Source of the DNA: Opitutaceae bacterium EW11 | GTDB lineage: Bacteria > Verrucomicrobiota > Verrucomicrobiia > Opitutales > Opitutaceae | Direction: 5' to 3' | Assembly: GCA_003054665.1 (NCBI GenBank) | Contig: QAYY01000012.1 | Location: 1-64,000, forward strand | DNA: 64,000 nucleotides | Shown: positions 35,834 to 43,923 of the stretch, in pieces | Layout of the letters: the number at the start of each line of letters is the position of its first letter | Position numbering within the stretch: the first letter of the stretch is position 1 | The notes under the pieces: model-generated | What the model saw: the letters and a program-made list of their open reading frames with translations, nothing else | What the model was told of the DNA's origin: nothing | The model's database searches: none | Program-made: the position numbers and the translations under genes

Positions 35834-38230
35834 ATGGCATCTCGGTTTGTATTCGCTCTCACGCTCCTGCTCACGTTCGCGGCGGCTGGGCTCTCCGTCG
35901 CAGCGCCGCCCGTGCCGACAAAAACGCGGCATCGGGTGCAGATCGGCACGAAGGACTTTCTCGTCGACGGCCAGCCGATCCAGATCCGCTGCGGCGAAGT
36001 CCACTTCGCCCGCGTGCCTCGCGAATACTGGCGGCAGCGCCTCCGACTCTGCCGGGCGATGGGACTCAACGCCGTCTGCGCGTACCTGTTCTGGAACTAC
36101 CACGAACCGCGGCCGGGCGAGTTTCACTGGTCGGGCGAGCGAGACGCGGCCGAGTTCTGCCGCATAGCGCAGGAGGAAGGCCTGTGGGTCATTTTACGAC
36201 CCGGACCGTATGCCTGCGCCGAATGGGATATGGGCGGCCTTCCCTGGTGGCTCCTGAAAACAAAGGGGATCCAGCTACGCTCCCGCGATCCGGCTTTCAT
36301 GGAAGCTGCCCGGCGCTGGTTCCATGAAGTCGGCCGGGTACTCGGCCCGCTCCAGGCGTCGTCGGGCGGGCCGATCATCCTGGTGCAGGTGGAAAACGAA
36401 TACGGTTTCTTCGGCAACGACGCCGAGTACCTGGGCGACCTGCGCCGCGCGCTCCTCGACGCCGGCTTTGTCGTTCCGCTCTTCACGTGCAATCCCGCCC
36501 AGCACCTCAACGACGCGGTGCACAAGGACCTCTTCAATGTGGTGAACTTCTCCAGCGATCCCGAGGGGGCGTTCACCGTCCTGCGCGGCGTGCAGCCGAG
36601 CGGACCGCTGATGTGCGGCGAGTTTTATCCCGGCTGGTTCGACACCTGGGGGCAGCCACATCACAGCGGCGCGACCGAACCGTACCTCAAGGATCTGGAG
36701 ACGATCCTTGATCAAGGCGCGTCCTTCAGCCTCTACCTGGCGCACGGCGGGACAACCTTCGGCCTCTGGTCGGGCGCGGACCGTCCGTTCAAACCGGATA
36801 CGACCAGCTACGACTACGGCGCGCCGATCGGAGAAGCCGGCGGGATCGGAGAAAAGTTCGCCCGCACCCGCGCCCTGATCGAAAAACATCTCGCCCCTGG
36901 CGAATCCCTCCCCGAGCCCCCGCCCCCGCTGCCGGCGATGGAGGTGGCGCCGTTCGCGGCGCAGGAAACCGCCGACCTCCTCGATAATCTCCCCGAGCCG
37001 ATTGCCGACGAGCATCCGCGGACGATGGAGGACTACGATCAAGCCCAAGGGGCGCTGCTCTATCGCACGACCCTGCCTGCCGGACGCGAGGCGGTGGTTC
37101 GCGTGTCCGCGGTGCACGACTTCGCCTGGGCGTTCCTCGACGGAGAGCCCGTGGGCGTTCTCGATCGGCGCCAAGAAACAACGACGCTCGACCTGCCGCG
37201 GCGCCCGCGGGCGGCCCGCCTCGATCTGCTCGTCTATGCGATGGGACGGGTGAACTTCGGAAAGGACTTGGCTGACCGGAAGGGACTTCACGCTCCCGTG
37301 ACCCTCCAGGAAATCGAGGCGCCGCCGCGCGAGCTGACTCGTTGGCAGATCTTCCGACTCGATTTCGGCGCGCGGCAAATGGCCTCGCTCCGCTGGAAAC
37401 CCGCAGCTTCGGGCGGGAAGGCGGGATCGAGGACTCGCTCGGAGCGTCCAGTCGCCCGGACCCACCCGGCATTCTGGCGCGCCCATTTCACTGCGCCGAC
37501 CGCGGCCGACACCTTCCTCGACCTATCCTCGTGGGGCTTCGGCGTGGTTTGGATCAACGGACGCTGCCTCGGGCGATTCTGGAACATCGGGCCGACGCAG
37601 ACGATGTACGTTCCCGGTCCGTGGCTTCGGAAAGGCGCGAATGAGGTGGTGGTGCTCGACCTTCTCGGCCCGGAGAAACCGGAGCTCGCAGGCCGGCTCG
37701 AACCGATCCTGGACCGGCTTCGGCCGGAACTCGATTTCTCGCGCCCCAACGGCTTCGGCTCCTTCGCACCCGAGGCGGTTTCGTACGTGCACCAGGGCGA
37801 ATTTGCTCCGGGTTCGACGAGCCAGGATTTCCGGTTCGAACGGGCCGTCACCGCGCGCCAGCTCTGTTTCGAAAGCCTGAGCGCGTTCGACGGGAAACCG
37901 TTCGCCGCCGCGGCCGAGTTGGACGTCTTCGACGAAAACGGCGTCACGTTGCCGCACACCGGCTGGACCGTCGTCTGCGCCGACAGCGAAGAGCTCGATC
38001 GGGCAGACGGCTCGGCGGCGAACGCCATCGACGGAGGCAACGCGACCTGCTGGCACACCGCCTGGAGCAAACGGCAACCCGAACAACCGCACCGGCTGGT
38101 GATCGACTTCGGCGAGCCGCTCACCCTCGGAGGATTCCGCTACACGCCGAGACAAGGCGACGACTCCGTCTCCGGCCGCGTGAAGGCATTCCGAGTCTAT
38201 GTCGGAGACCAGCTGGGGAAAAAGGGCTGA
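35834..38230 (+). CDS. Exported GH35 beta-galactosidase with C-terminal F5/8-type domain
   Basis: A 798-residue exported beta-galactosidase. Signal peptide MASRFVFALTLLLTFAAAGL. GH35 marks: IRCGEVHFARVPREYW, LFWNYHEPRPGEFHWSG, the acid/base Glu189 in LVQVENEYGFFG and nucleophile Glu263 in LMCGEFYPGWFDTWG, then LAHGGTTFGLWSGA. A jelly-roll GH35 C-domain carries WINGRCLGRFWNIGPTQTMY. The last about 130 residues (FDGKPFAAAAELDVFDENG, AIDGGNATCWHTAW, RLVIDFGEPLTLGGFRYTPR) are a discoidin/CBM32-like module. Probably removes galactan side chains of pectin. Confidence 0.95.
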   Translation: MASRFVFALTLLLTFAAAGLSVAAPPVPTKTRHRVQIGTKDFLVDGQPIQIRCGEVHFARVPREYWRQRLRLCRAMGLNAVCAYLFWNYHEPRPGEFHWSGERDAAEFCRIAQEEGLWVILRPGPYACAEWDMGGLPWWLLKTKGIQLRSRDPAFMEAARRWFHEVGRVLGPLQASSGGPIILVQVENEYGFFGNDAEYLGDLRRALLDAGFVVPLFTCNPAQHLNDAVHKDLFNVVNFSSDPEGAFTVLRGVQPSGPLMCGEFYPGWFDTWGQPHHSGATEPYLKDLETILDQGASFSLYLAHGGTTFGLWSGADRPFKPDTTSYDYGAPIGEAGGIGEKFARTRALIEKHLAPGESLPEPPPPLPAMEVAPFAAQETADLLDNLPEPIADEHPRTMEDYDQAQGALLYRTTLPAGREAVVRVSAVHDFAWAFLDGEPVGVLDRRQETTTLDLPRRPRAARLDLLVYAMGRVNFGKDLADRKGLHAPVTLQEIEAPPRELTRWQIFRLDFGARQMASLRWKPAASGGKAGSRTRSERPVARTHPAFWRAHFTAPTAADTFLDLSSWGFGVVWINGRCLGRFWNIGPTQTMYVPGPWLRKGANEVVVLDLLGPEKPELAGRLEPILDRLRPELDFSRPNGFGSFAPEAVSYVHQGEFAPGSTSQDFRFERAVTARQLCFESLSAFDGKPFAAAAELDVFDENGVTLPHTGWTVVCADSEELDRADGSAANAIDGGNATCWHTAWSKRQPEQPHRLVIDFGEPLTLGGFRYTPRQGDDSVSGRVKAFRVYVGDQLGKKG

Positions 38231-38255
38231 TCCGCCGGGCGGAGACGCCGCGGCG

Positions 38256-39419
38256 TCAGGCGGCGGGATCGAGCACCACCTTGATGCAGCCCTTCTTTTT
38301 CTCGGCGAACATCTCGTAGGCCTTGGGAGCCTTGCTCAGCGGCACGCGGTGCGTGATCACGAAGGAAGGATCGATCTTTCGGTCCTCGATCAGCTTCAAG
38401 AGCGGGCGCATGTATTTCTGCATGTGCGTCTGGCCGGTCTTCATCGTGACCGCCTTGTTCATCACCGCGCCCATCGGCACCTTGTCGACGAAGCCCGAAT
38501 ACACGCCCGGCACGGACAGATTCCCCGCCTTCCGGACGGAGCGCATCGCCTGGCGGAGCACAAAAGCGCGATCCTGCTCCAGCTTGAGCGTCTGCTTCAC
38601 CGCGTCGTAAGCCGAGCCGTGGGCTTCCATCCCGACCGCGTCGATCGCGGCATCGGGGCCGCGCCCGCCGGTGAGCCAGCGCACGCGCTCCGAGACGTCG
38701 CCCTCCTCGTCGTTGACCGTGATCGCGCCGGCGGACTCCGCCATGCGCAGGCGTTCCGGTTCGCGGTCGATGGCGATGACTTTCGCCGCGCCGAGGAGAA
38801 AGGCGCTGCGGATCGCGAACTGGCCGACCGGACCGCAACCCCACACCGCGACCACGGAGCGGCCGGGCTGAATCTCGCAATTCTCCGCCGCCATGTAGCC
38901 GGTGGGGAAAATGTCCGAGAGGAACAGCACCTTTTCGTCCGGGAGATCGCTCTCGATCTTGATCGGACCGACGTCGGCAAACGGCACCCGGGCGTACTGC
39001 GCCTGGCCTCCTGCGTAACCGCCCATCATGTGTGAGTATCCGTAGATCCCTGCGCCGCTGTAACCGAGCATCTTCTCGGCTATCCAGGCGTTCGGGTTCG
39101 TGTTGTCGCAGCAGGACCACTCCTGGCGGCGGCAATGCGAGCATCCGCCGCAGGCGATCGTGAACGGCACGACCACACGGTCGCCGATCTTCAACCTCTC
39201 CACCTTCGGGCCGACCTCCACGACCTCGCCCATGAACTCATGGCCGAGGATATCGCCCTTCTCCATCGTCGGCACGTATCCGTCGTAGAGATGCAGGTCG
39301 GAACCGCAGATCGCCGTCGAGGTGATCTTCACGATGCAGTCCCGAGGATTCAGGATCGTCGGATCGTCGACCCGCTGCACCTCCATCTTCTTTTTCCCCA
39401 TCCAGCAAACGGCCTTCAT
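38256..39419 (-). CDS. Zinc-dependent alcohol dehydrogenase (formaldehyde dehydrogenase-like)
   Basis: Medium-chain dehydrogenase, 387 residues. Catalytic zinc ligands are in [12 protein letters not shown] and GHEFMGEV; the structural zinc cysteines are in [19 protein letters not shown]; the NAD loop is VWGCGPVG. The extended C-terminal half with the 'MSxK..[15 protein letters not shown]' region fits the glutathione-independent formaldehyde dehydrogenase-like group, often found without known substrate. Strong ribosome site AAAGGAGG nine bases before the ATG. Its start overlaps the stop of the SRPBCC gene as ATGA. Convergent with the GH35 gene. Confidence 0.92.
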   Translation of the reverse strand: MKAVCWMGKKKMEVQRVDDPTILNPRDCIVKITSTAICGSDLHLYDGYVPTMEKGDILGHEFMGEVVEVGPKVERLKIGDRVVVPFTIACGGCSHCRRQEWSCCDNTNPNAWIAEKMLGYSGAGIYGYSHMMGGYAGGQAQYARVPFADVGPIKIESDLPDEKVLFLSDIFPTGYMAAENCEIQPGRSVVAVWGCGPVGQFAIRSAFLLGAAKVIAIDREPERLRMAESAGAITVNDEEGDVSERVRWLTGGRGPDAAIDAVGMEAHGSAYDAVKQTLKLEQDRAFVLRQAMRSVRKAGNLSVPGVYSGFVDKVPMGAVMNKAVTMKTGQTHMQKYMRPLLKLIEDRKIDPSFVITHRVPLSKAPKAYEMFAEKKKGCIKVVLDPAA

Positions 39420-40018
39420 GGTTTCCCTCCTTTCTTCTTCATTTTCGAACGCTGCGGTTCTCCGACCGGCTGGCCTTCCGTGGTGGGAATCTCGCCGGCC
39501 TCCATCAGCGCCTTGAAACGCCGCAGCGCCTCCGTCACCTGCTGGCCCGCCTCCTCGCCGGTCATCTTCGAAAGAAAGGCGCCGAGTTTTCCGCCGGGCG
39601 GGTTGTATTCGAACGAGACGGTCACCTCCGTCCCCTCGTCGCCGGGCGCGGCCTCGAAGCGCACCGAGCCGGCATTGGGCACGTCGGCTCCCTCCAGAGA
39701 GCGCCAGGCGATCAGCTCGTTGGGCTTGTCGTTGATGATCGTCGCGGACCACTCCGCGCGGTTTTTTCCCGGCGCGCTGACGGACCAGCGCGATTCCGTC
39801 TCCGAATGGGCGACGATCGTGACGGGGTGCTCGATGATCTGCGCCAGGTTCTCGAAGCGGCGCCAGAAGGAGCAAAGCTCGGCGGCGGGCTTTCGGATCG
39901 TGCAGGCACGCACGACCTTCACGCCCTCGTTTCCGGGAACGACGATTGTGGAGCGGCTCCGGGCTCTCGCCGGCGCAGGGGCGGAGCCCCGTGGTTTCGA
40001 ACGCACGAGTGTCGGCAT
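39416..40018 (-). CDS. SRPBCC-family (polyketide cyclase/dehydrase-like) protein
   Basis: A 200-residue soluble protein of the START/SRPBCC lipid-binding fold. Typical segments: [58 protein letters not shown] and [22 protein letters not shown]-terminus is Arg/Pro-rich; TTG at 40027 is an alternative start. It is upstream of and overlapping with the alcohol dehydrogenase gene, a common pairing. Ligand unknown. Confidence 0.85.
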   Translation of the reverse strand: MPTLVRSKPRGSAPAPARARSRSTIVVPGNEGVKVVRACTIRKPAAELCSFWRRFENLAQIIEHPVTIVAHSETESRWSVSAPGKNRAEWSATIINDKPNELIAWRSLEGADVPNAGSVRFEAAPGDEGTEVTVSFEYNPPGGKLGAFLSKMTGEEAGQQVTEALRRFKALMEAGEIPTTEGQPVGEPQRSKMKKKGGKP

Positions 40019-40214
40019 AATCGGCAACGTAGCATCGCCCCCGTCCCTCAGCTATCGGGAGGCCCACCGCTGGCCAGCTGGGGCGGCTGCGAGGAACCGC
40101 TAACGGATACAGCAGCGTCCCACCACCCCGAATCGACGGGAGCGAACTTCGTCCGATTCAATTTTTCCCTACTCGGCGATTCCGGCGTTGTCGGCGAGGG
40201 CTTCGGCCGCCAGC

Positions 40215-41471
40215 ATGTCGCGCATGATACGCGTTCTGGTCGTAGACGATGATCCGACCGCCCAGAAGGTCATGCGGCACTTCCTGGAACGCTGCGGCTA
40301 TCATCCCATAATCTGCTCCAACGGCCAGTCCGCCCTGTCCGTCGCCCAGTCCCCCGAAGCCCCGGCGATCGTCATTCTGGACTGGATGATGCCGGGGATG
40401 GACGGCCTCGCCGTCTGCCGCGCCCTCCGCTCCTCAAAGCTCAAATACCGGCCCTACGTCATCCTCTTCAGCACGAAGACCGACAAGTCCGAGATCGCGG
40501 AGGGGCTCGACGCCGGCGCCGACGACTTTGTTTCGAAGCCTTTCAACGTGCCGGAAATGCAGGCCCGGCTCCGCGTCGCCTGCCGGTCCGTCGACTACCA
40601 GCGGGAGCTTCAGGACCGCATCGACGAGGTGGAAGCGCTCAGCCAGCGCAACGCCCTGCTCAGCGAGCTGATCTCGAAGAATCGCGACGAGAAGCCCGCG
40701 CCGGCGGCCAACGGCACCGCACATCCGGTGCCGCACCCCGCCGCGCCCGCTCCGGCTCGGACGAAAAGCCCCGGCGAACTCTCGACCAACGAAACGCGGT
40801 TCATCGTCTCCGCCGCGCTGCTGGAGCTGCACCTCGCTCTCGAGTCGATGCAGGCGCACTCGGGCCACGTCGATACGGAGTCTCCCGGATGTTATGCCTG
40901 GACCAGCCTCGTGCTGCACTCGAACGGGGCGTGGACGGACCTTCTCATCGCCACGACGGTGCCGCACGCCAGCACGCTCTTCGACAAGACGTTCGCGCGC
41001 CGCTCCCGCTCGGTCGGAGATATTCTCGTCTACTTGTCGGAAATCGCCCGCACCATCGCCGGCGGCTTCGTCCGGACGCTCTCCCGGCGCGCAGGCGAAG
41101 CCCACCAGCCGCTGATGGCGCGCGCTTTTCACGCAGATTCGATACGCGCGTCGCTTCCGCTTCCGATCGACGCCCAAGCGTTCGACCTCTCCGTCGACGG
41201 TTGCCCGCTGCGGCTCACGCTCTCCACGCACCGCAGCGCCAAGCTCAATCTCGCGCCCGCGAAACTCCAGCCGATGGACATCCTCGCGGACAACTTTCCG
41301 CCCGCTGCGGTCAGCCAGGTGCCGCTCCTGCGCGCCGGCGCGGTGCTCACGCCGCGCATCATCGAGAAAATCGCGTTCGAGACGGAAACGGTCGACGAGA
41401 GCCAGCACGCCGACGTCTACCGTCCGTCTCCGCTGGCCAAATACTTCGTCCAGCACGCGAAGAGCGCCTGA
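40215..41471 (+). CDS. Response regulator with unassigned C-terminal domain
   Basis: A 418-residue cytosolic protein. The receiver covers 1-120: VVDDDPTAQKVMRHFL, phospho-Asp in AIVILDWMMPGMDGLAV, Lys in DFVSKPFNVPEM. A coiled coil follows (VEALSQRNALLSELISKN) and a Pro/Ala linker. The C-terminal 230 residues have no named match. One helix (ILVYLSEIARTIAGGFVRTL) has the spacing of the CheC/CheX catalytic helix, 'E..R', though the family Asn is missing, and there are strands such as FDLSVDGCPLRLTLST. It may be a REC fused to a degenerate phosphatase-like fold. ATG at 40224 is an alternative start. Confidence 0.75.
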   Translation: MSRMIRVLVVDDDPTAQKVMRHFLERCGYHPIICSNGQSALSVAQSPEAPAIVILDWMMPGMDGLAVCRALRSSKLKYRPYVILFSTKTDKSEIAEGLDAGADDFVSKPFNVPEMQARLRVACRSVDYQRELQDRIDEVEALSQRNALLSELISKNRDEKPAPAANGTAHPVPHPAAPAPARTKSPGELSTNETRFIVSAALLELHLALESMQAHSGHVDTESPGCYAWTSLVLHSNGAWTDLLIATTVPHASTLFDKTFARRSRSVGDILVYLSEIARTIAGGFVRTLSRRAGEAHQPLMARAFHADSIRASLPLPIDAQAFDLSVDGCPLRLTLSTHRSAKLNLAPAKLQPMDILADNFPPAAVSQVPLLRAGAVLTPRIIEKIAFETETVDESQHADVYRPSPLAKYFVQHAKSA

Positions 41472-41489
41472 CGGCGAAGCTCCGCCCAG

Positions 41490-41521
41490 GGCGGACGGGG
41501 CTGGAGCCCCGCGGGTCCGCC
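41490..41521. repeat. Nested inverted repeat after response regulator
   Basis: GGCGGAC (41490-41496) and GTCCGCC (41515-41521) enclose an inner stem GGGGCT/AGCCCC (41497-41502 and 41505-41510). The nested stems are GC-rich with no T tail, 18 bp past the response-regulator stop. Either a transcript-end structure or an intergenic repeat. Confidence 0.5.
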
Positions 41522-41642
41522 GAGATTCGGTGCATCCCCCCATGCCGCTTTGCGGGAGCGCTTTCGGCACGCGGCAAGGCGGTTCGTGTCGTGACCGCCA
41601 ATCCGGGCGATCCCAGGCCCGGTCGTCCTTGGAGCCGTCGAC

Positions 41643-42698
41643 ATGAAAACCGCGTTTCAGTCCCTCACCGACCGCGTCGTCGTCATCACCGGAGCATCCA
41701 GCGGCATAGGCCGGGCCGCCGCCCGGGCCTTTGCCCAACGCGGCGCGCACGTTGTCCTGGCAGCTCGCCGCGAACGCGCGCTGAGGAAGGTGGCGACCGA
41801 ATGCGAGCAACTCGGCGTGCGCGCCCTGGCGGTGTCGACCGACGTTACCGACGCCGATGCCGTCGCGCGCTTGGCCGAGGCGGCGATGGCCGCGTTCCGG
41901 CGGATCGATGTCTGGATCAACAACGCCGGGGTGGGCCTCTTCGGGCCGTTCGCCGGAGCCGATCTGCGCACGCAGAGGAGGGTCATCGAAACGAATCTTT
42001 TCGGGGCGATGCACGGCGCGGCCGCGGTGCTGCCGATCTTCCTGGAGCGCGAGCAGGGAGTGTTGATCACCAATGTGTCGATCGGCGGCTGGGCCCCGGT
42101 CCCCTTCGCCAGCGCGTACACCGCCAGCAAGTTCGGACTGCGCGGCTTCCTCGCGGGCCTTCGCCAGGAGGTCGCTCACGTGAAGGGCATCCATATCTGC
42201 GGGGTATTCCCCTCCGTCGTCGATACGCCGGGGTACCAACACGCGGCCAACGTCTCCGGAGCTCAACTACGGCCCGCCCGCCCGCTGTACAGCGCCGACG
42301 CCGTGGCGGAAACGTTCGTCGCCCTCGCCTACGAGCCGCGCGACGAGGTCGCCGTCGGCTGGCCGGCCCGGCTCGCCCGAAACGCGTACGCCCTCGCTCC
42401 CGCCACGACCGAGCGCATCGCGGGGCGTTTCTTCCGGACGTACATCAAGAACGCGAGACCGGCGCCCCGTGCGGGAGGCAATCTCTTCCTGCCCGTCTCG
42501 GCCGGAGCCGGCAGCTCCGGAGGCTGGCGGAAAGGCGCGGCCCCGTGGACGTCGGCCTCCGCAGTCTCCTGGGCCCTGCTCGCGATCGGCCTCGGCTTCC
42601 TGGGCGCGGGCGTTTACGCCCAGCGCGTATCCGCAAACCGTCGACACGAACTCGAGCCGCAGCCGCTTCCCGACCCGGCCAGCAGCCCCGCGTATTGA
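41643..42698 (+). CDS. Short-chain dehydrogenase with C-terminal membrane helix
   Basis: A 351-residue SDR. Nucleotide site TGASSGIG, NNAGV, Ser in NVSIGGWAPVP and catalytic Tyr/Lys in SAYTASKFG. Beyond the usual 250 residues there is a linker and a membrane helix near 290-315 (AVSWALLAIGLGFLGAGVYA), then a short polar tail, so the enzyme is probably anchored to the cytoplasmic membrane. The substrate is not given by sequence. Convergent with the regulator gene at 42761. Confidence 0.9.
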   Translation: MKTAFQSLTDRVVVITGASSGIGRAAARAFAQRGAHVVLAARRERALRKVATECEQLGVRALAVSTDVTDADAVARLAEAAMAAFRRIDVWINNAGVGLFGPFAGADLRTQRRVIETNLFGAMHGAAAVLPIFLEREQGVLITNVSIGGWAPVPFASAYTASKFGLRGFLAGLRQEVAHVKGIHICGVFPSVVDTPGYQHAANVSGAQLRPARPLYSADAVAETFVALAYEPRDEVAVGWPARLARNAYALAPATTERIAGRFFRTYIKNARPAPRAGGNLFLPVSAGAGSSGGWRKGAAPWTSASAVSWALLAIGLGFLGAGVYAQRVSANRRHELEPQPLPDPASSPAY

Positions 42699-42760
42699 AC
42701 CCTCGTCCGGGTTCCCGCTGTTCGGCCGGGATCGGCCAAGCGCGTCGCAACTCGGCCGGG

Positions 42761-43879
42761 CTATCGCGACCGGCCGATTCCCGCTTCCGTGGGCACATAT
42801 CCGGGCAGGCTGGTCAGGACACCCTCGGCCGCGAGCTCGGCCAGGTGCTCCTTCAGTTGCTCACCCGACGGGCTGCGCCACCACTGCGCCGGCGCCACGA
42901 GGTCGAAATCGACCGCCTCGGCGGGCACAAAGCCGAGCCCATGCGCCACGGCGAGCGCCTGAGGACCCACCATCACGTCCGCTCTTCCGGCGGCAATGGC
43001 TTGCGCGGCTTCCAGCGCCGACCCGGCGTCGGAGTCGTAGCCGGGGATATCCGCTTCGGCGATACGCGCTCTCGAGAGCTGTTGGTCGAACCAGCGGCGC
43101 GCGGCCGTGCTTCTGTCGCGGTTCGCCAGTTTCCAGGCCCCCGTCCTCAACTCGGCAAGGCCGGTGAAGGGACGGGCCGGATCCCGGCGCACGATCCAAC
43201 CTTGCTCCCACCGGGTGAACCGCACCAGCGCCCAATCCCGCTCGCGATCGCGCAGCCGGACCTCGCGAAGGTTGCCTGAACCGTTGGCGCCGGCGTAGTG
43301 AATCCCCGCCACGTGCACGCGGCCCGCCGACAGGAGATCCAGGGCATGTCCGCTGCCGCAATCCACCCAGTGATACCGGCCGCCTCCCTCCGTCTTGGCG
43401 GACTGCAAGAGCGCCAGCGCCGGATCGCAGCCAGCGAGCAAGAGGTTCGCCGCGACGGTGCCCGCAGGCTTGAGAAAGCGCGCCGCCGAATCCTCCAGGA
43501 GAACGGCGTCCGCCGCCTCAAAGCCCGCGGCCATCGATCTCGGCGTGTCCGCGGCGAACGCAATCCAGCTTTTTCCCACCCGCCCGACGCGCAACCGCGC
43601 TCCGGGACTGAGCGCCGCATCCACCAGCTCCACGTGCGGCGAACGCTCTCGCTCCGCGGCCGCCTCCCCAAACAGGTCCTCCACGGTCGTGCCGAGAAGG
43701 GCGGCCGTGCGCAGCGCGATCAGGACATTCGGCAGCACGCGTCCGGCCTCCATCTGGCTGAGAAACTGACGGCTGACGCCCAGCTCGGCGGCCAGGCCCG
43801 CCTGGGTCTTTCCGCGGGCCTGGCGGATCTGGGCGAGTCTTCGCCCCGGGAGATTTTCTGCTCTTGCCAAATTGGGCAT
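42761..43879 (-). CDS. XRE regulator with PBP-like ligand domain (molybdate-binding type)
   Basis: A 372-residue one-component regulator. The N-terminal XRE HTH (about 10-70) reads RLAQIRQARGKTQAGLAAEL, LGVSRQFLSQMEAGRVLPN. From about residue 80 on there is a periplasmic-binding-protein-like domain in a soluble protein: VAANLLLAGCDPALALLQS, GRVHVAGIHYAGAN, then PGYDSDAGSALEAAQAIAAGRADVMVG. XRE plus PBP-like fusions of this type are known as candidate molybdate/tungstate-responsive regulators (COG1910-like). It is divergent from the TonB receptor operon with a 29-bp palindrome between them. Confidence 0.85.
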   Translation of the reverse strand: MPNLARAENLPGRRLAQIRQARGKTQAGLAAELGVSRQFLSQMEAGRVLPNVLIALRTAALLGTTVEDLFGEAAAERERSPHVELVDAALSPGARLRVGRVGKSWIAFAADTPRSMAAGFEAADAVLLEDSAARFLKPAGTVAANLLLAGCDPALALLQSAKTEGGGRYHWVDCGSGHALDLLSAGRVHVAGIHYAGANGSGNLREVRLRDRERDWALVRFTRWEQGWIVRRDPARPFTGLAELRTGAWKLANRDRSTAARRWFDQQLSRARIAEADIPGYDSDAGSALEAAQAIAAGRADVMVGPQALAVAHGLGFVPAEAVDFDLVAPAQWWRSPSGEQLKEHLAELAAEGVLTSLPGYVPTEAGIGRSR

Positions 43880-43894
43880 GACTTCTGCAGTGCG

Positions 43895-43923
43895 GTATAC
43901 GTTACATCAAATGTCAAGTATAC
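43895..43923. promoter_or_regulatory. 13-bp imperfect palindrome operator in divergent promoter
   Basis: GTATACGTTACAT (43895-43907) and ATGTCAAGTATAC (43911-43923), separated by CAA, are inverse complements at 11 of 13 positions. Both outer halves contain TATAC, which could be a -10 element in each direction (plus strand 43896-43901, minus strand TATACT over 43918-43923). It lies between the XRE regulator start at 43879 and overlaps the ATG of the receptor at 43911. I infer an autoregulatory operator for the XRE regulator. Confidence 0.6.
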
